A stretch of 64,000 nucleotides of DNA from Lates calcarifer (lineage: Eukaryota > Chordata > Actinopteri > Centropomidae): contig NC_066856.1 in assembly GCF_001640805.2 (NCBI RefSeq), forward strand, positions 19,349,712 to 19,413,711, written 5' to 3'. The translations under genes and the position numbers were made by a program. Below are positions 61,160 to 64,000 of the stretch, piece after piece. The number at the start of each line of letters is the position of its first letter. The stretch's first letter is position 1. Under the pieces are notes generated by a model. That model did not search any database, had not been told where the DNA came from, and worked only from the letters and a program-made list of their open reading frames with translations.

Positions 61160-63513
61160 AAACAGAAGAAGCTGCCGTCCCCGCCACTCTAGGCCTGGCT
61201 TTAGCACTAAAGACACCGTGTTTGTGGATGGGAATTACACAATTTAATTTCACCCTGCCTGTAAATTTTGAAACAATTTCAATGTTTCCGCCTCGGCGCT
61301 GCTACGGTTCAAACTGCTCACCGTCTCACACTCACCGCCCACTACGGCTGCAGCAGATTCAAGAGGCGCCAAACGTTTAGGCCAATCACAGAAGCCGACG
61401 TTTGAGCTTCTGAGTGTCGTGACACACGATAGGTCGGCTCGTGTCACGGCGCCAGCCAATAGGATTTAGAGCTGCGCCGGGGGCCCTGCAACGGGGACAT
61501 GTGGACAGGTTCCCTTTGTTCTCTCATCTGTCAACGGAATAAAAATAAAAACACTGAACAGCTTGTTTGACAGCAACAATTTTAACGTCCATACTTAATC
61601 TTCCGTTTGAAAACAGTGTCAGTGACGCATGTCAGTTGTCACATTCATGTGGGTGAGCTAAAACAGACAGCGCCGACTGAAATCAAGTCTGGAATCTATT
61701 TATAGCTGTCTCTGTATTTAGTTTGTTTTACGGGCACGTGGGGGGCACATTGCCTCATTTATTGTCCTTCAATCGTGTACTAATAAACCCTGTCACCTCG
61801 GCAGCGTCTCAATAAACAGACGCAGCCTCCTCCACCTGCCTCCCAGCTCCGGTGACAGCTCAGGTGAGAGCACGAGCGGAGGTGACGACTCTTCACCTCG
61901 CGCTGATGAGCTCCGATTTTTACCGGTAAAAGCTGGACAGCGTCAGTTTGTCAAGAAAACACGTTAGAAAGGCCGTGAACCGAGTGGGTTTGTTAAATCA
62001 ATGAGATTCTGTGGCCGCGCACACACACACACACACACACAGACAGCAAGGGCAAGGGTCGGGGAGTTTATTAAGCCCCGCCCCCTCTAAACAGCCATTG
62101 GCTGACAGCCTGACACAGTCTTCATGCTGCGTTCACGACCCACGGAAATACAAGGTACAGTGAAAGTACATTTAAGTTATATTCTGGTATTTTTTGTCTT
62201 TTTTGTCTTAAAAACTCCATCTAGACACGTTCTTATTGGATGTGAGAGAGTGTTTGTGTTTATTGATAATATAAAAAGTGATTAACGGAAGGAGGAAGAC
62301 ACACATGAGACATGAAAAGGCAAAAAAAGCAACAATAACAACAGATAGATAGATAGATATACTTTTTTGAATATATATACTTTTAAACTTTATTTAAAAA
62401 CTATTATTATCCAGAAGGATGCCCTTCACTTCATATATGGAGAAATATGAGAATCTGACATCTGGTTTTTTGTGTCATGGCATGAATAAAACAGCAGGAA
62501 GTCACATTAAATTCAGCTTCCAAGTAAACACTATAAATATAAAAAGCACAATAAACACAAAGGACAGCAAAAACAAGCAGATTATAAAACCACAGGGTAC
62601 AATAACACACCACACTACAGGTCAGGGTCAGTCATATCCATCAGCTGGACTGTAGGAAGGTCTGCTATTTCCTGTTTAATGATGGTGAAGCATTTTTTTT
62701 CTGTTGTGAGTTTTCCCTTATTTGTCTTAGTTGCTGACATCACCTCTGTTGATTAGTAGCAGCTGTAGCTGATCATCAGGTGTGTTCATGCTGAGCTTAA
62801 CGAGCTAGTTTAGGTGTTGTTTTCCTACAGTTTACAGTCCAGTCGTGGTAATTCAGACTAAAGAAGGACTACCATTAGTTTAAGATATGAATTTTATATT
62901 TCACATTTTGCACCTTTGTGTCAGCTGTCAGTAGCTCTGATATGTGCACATAATTCTGCTGCAGAGTTCCTTTAACTAGCTGTTTGAGTAATGCCTCCCT
63001 CTAGTTGCTGCATGTGGTAGTTCATGTTTCCAGTGCAGTATCTGGCCAGCAGGGGGCGTCTTTGACCTCAGATCTGGACTGTTCTGCTGGTGTTTGTGGC
63101 TGCATATCTGATGCATCTGATCTGAAGTCTGTGTAACTCTCAGTTCATGCTTCATTTCATATGTTGAGATCTTTGTTGTGCATTCCTCTGAATGTTACTG
63201 GATTTTTGTCCTTGCAGCCTTTTCAATGGCCACTGAGCGATCACTAAAGATTTTGTATAAACCCACCATTTTATCAGAATCAGTCAGACAAGGTTTGCTC
63301 AAAGTTTCCTCTCATTTTCAGTCTGTACAAACAGATGAGGGAGATTCCCCGAAGAACATGTTCTAAGTAGTTCTCACAGCATCAACAGGAAACACAGTCT
63401 AACCTGACCACTTGCCCTCTTTTCTCTGCACCTATTATACTTTATCTGTGGTTTTGGGGGCACAGCAGCTCTGACTTTTGCGGAGCTGATGTAGATGCAT
63501 GCAAGGTTGATGT
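61160..63513. other. Intergenic region right of ezh2
   Basis: No gene was recognised. It contains CCAATCA/ATTGG boxes near 61380-61465 (ezh2 promoter side or a second promoter), a CA repeat at about 62017-62041 and a short GATA repeat at about 62344-62360. The remainder is AT-rich. Confidence 0.5.
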
Positions 63514-64000
63514 TCAGGTGAGCTCCAGGTGTTCACAGAGGAAGGGGTCGAGCTCACAGAGAAGCTCAATCATCTCTGAACTAGCAGCTTCTCCTTTCCT
63601 CCTCACTGTGTCCACAACTAAACGAGCTTTGTCTCTTTTGTTCTGCGTCTCGTCCGCTGACTCCCTCTCTGAATCACTCATCACCCTTTTCTCAAACAGT
63701 TTGTCCAGCAGACTCTTGAGAACAGGTCCTGATATCCCATCGATGAAGCTGCTCCGTACGTCCAGCAGCCTCTGGTTCGAGGCCACGTTCAGAGGACTCG
63801 GCCCACACCACCTTTTCCCTCCACTGGACCAAAGACAAACTCGTCTTTCCCACGCGCTGTGGGAGCCGTCGCTGTCTCTCAGAACCAGCTTCACGTGTTT
63901 CAGCCTGGTTTCCCAGCTCACCTGGAACGATGGAAAGTAGTCGTCGTAGTTGTCAGAGTCAAACTCAGCTTCTGTTGGTTGGACTAGAAGCGAGTGGTCT
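63514..64000 (-). CDS. FIIND(UPA)-CARD inflammasome-type protein, C-terminal exon (partial)
   Basis: Only the last exon is inside the window; it is open to the right edge and stops at TGA 63514-63516. The first part (DHSLLVQPTEAEFDSDNYDD ... FQVSWETRLKHVKLVLRDSD ... WERRVCLW) resembles the end of a FIIND/UPA domain. After LLDVRSSFIDGISGPVLKSL comes a death-fold CARD of about 80 residues (LLDKLFEKRVMSDSERES ... KARLVVDTVRRKGEAASSEM ... ELDPFLCEHLEL). In NLRP1 and CARD8 this arrangement recruits caspase-1 after FIIND self-cleavage. The upstream domains, which would decide between NLRP1-like, a fish GBP-FIIND-CARD or another NLR, lie outside. It is separated from ezh2 by over 2 kb and is not obviously co-regulated. 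Confidence 0.8.
   Translation of the reverse strand, partial: DHSLLVQPTEAEFDSDNYDDYFPSFQVSWETRLKHVKLVLRDSDGSHSAWERRVCLWSSGGKRWCGPSPLNVASNQRLLDVRSSFIDGISGPVLKSLLDKLFEKRVMSDSERESADETQNKRDKARLVVDTVRRKGEAASSEMIELLCELDPFLCEHLELT

Overview
The window is a vertebrate, almost certainly teleost, nuclear locus. Genes are split into many short exons with GT-AG introns of about 75 bp to a few kb. Several promoters carry runs of GCTAAC/GCTAGC-type words, a pattern I associate with fish genomes, and microsatellites and small DNA-transposon relics are common. No bacterial, organellar or viral genes were seen. All exon coordinates come from reading splice sites and reading frames by eye. The cul1 and ezh2 models close to the lengths expected for their families (776 and 763 aa).

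Layout. (1) 334-11724, minus strand: a polyhomeotic-like (PHC) Polycomb gene with HD1 motif, FCS zinc finger and C-terminal SAM domain. Its probable untranslated first exon is near 14.6 kb. (2) 16.1-24.5 kb: two small unrecognised genes facing each other, apparently an inverted paralogous pair. The plus copy has three tandem copies of a promoter/first-exon module and a 2-kb nearly C-free tandem repeat in its last intron. A near-perfect 47-bp hairpin lies in its 3' UTR. (3) 25292-26958, plus: an unrecognised 222-aa basic protein that shares a CCAAT/CRE-rich head-to-head promoter with the minus paralog. (4) 29.1-46.6 kb, plus: cul1, the SCF ubiquitin-ligase scaffold, with an 8.3-kb first intron. 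(5) 51489-61.1 kb, minus: ezh2, the PRC2 histone H3K27 methyltransferase, convergent with cul1. (6) 63514 to the right edge, minus: the last exon of a FIIND(UPA)-CARD inflammasome-type gene, cut by the window.

Function. CUL1 and EZH2 are neighbours in human (7q36), so that pair is conserved synteny. Having a PRC1 subunit (PHC) about 45 kb from the PRC2 catalytic subunit is notable. The most interesting undescribed items are the inverted gene pair with triplicated promoters, the strand-asymmetric intronic repeat, an in-frame 33-nt candidate cassette exon in the cul1 cullin-homology region, and two apparent one-base frame disruptions in the PHC gene.
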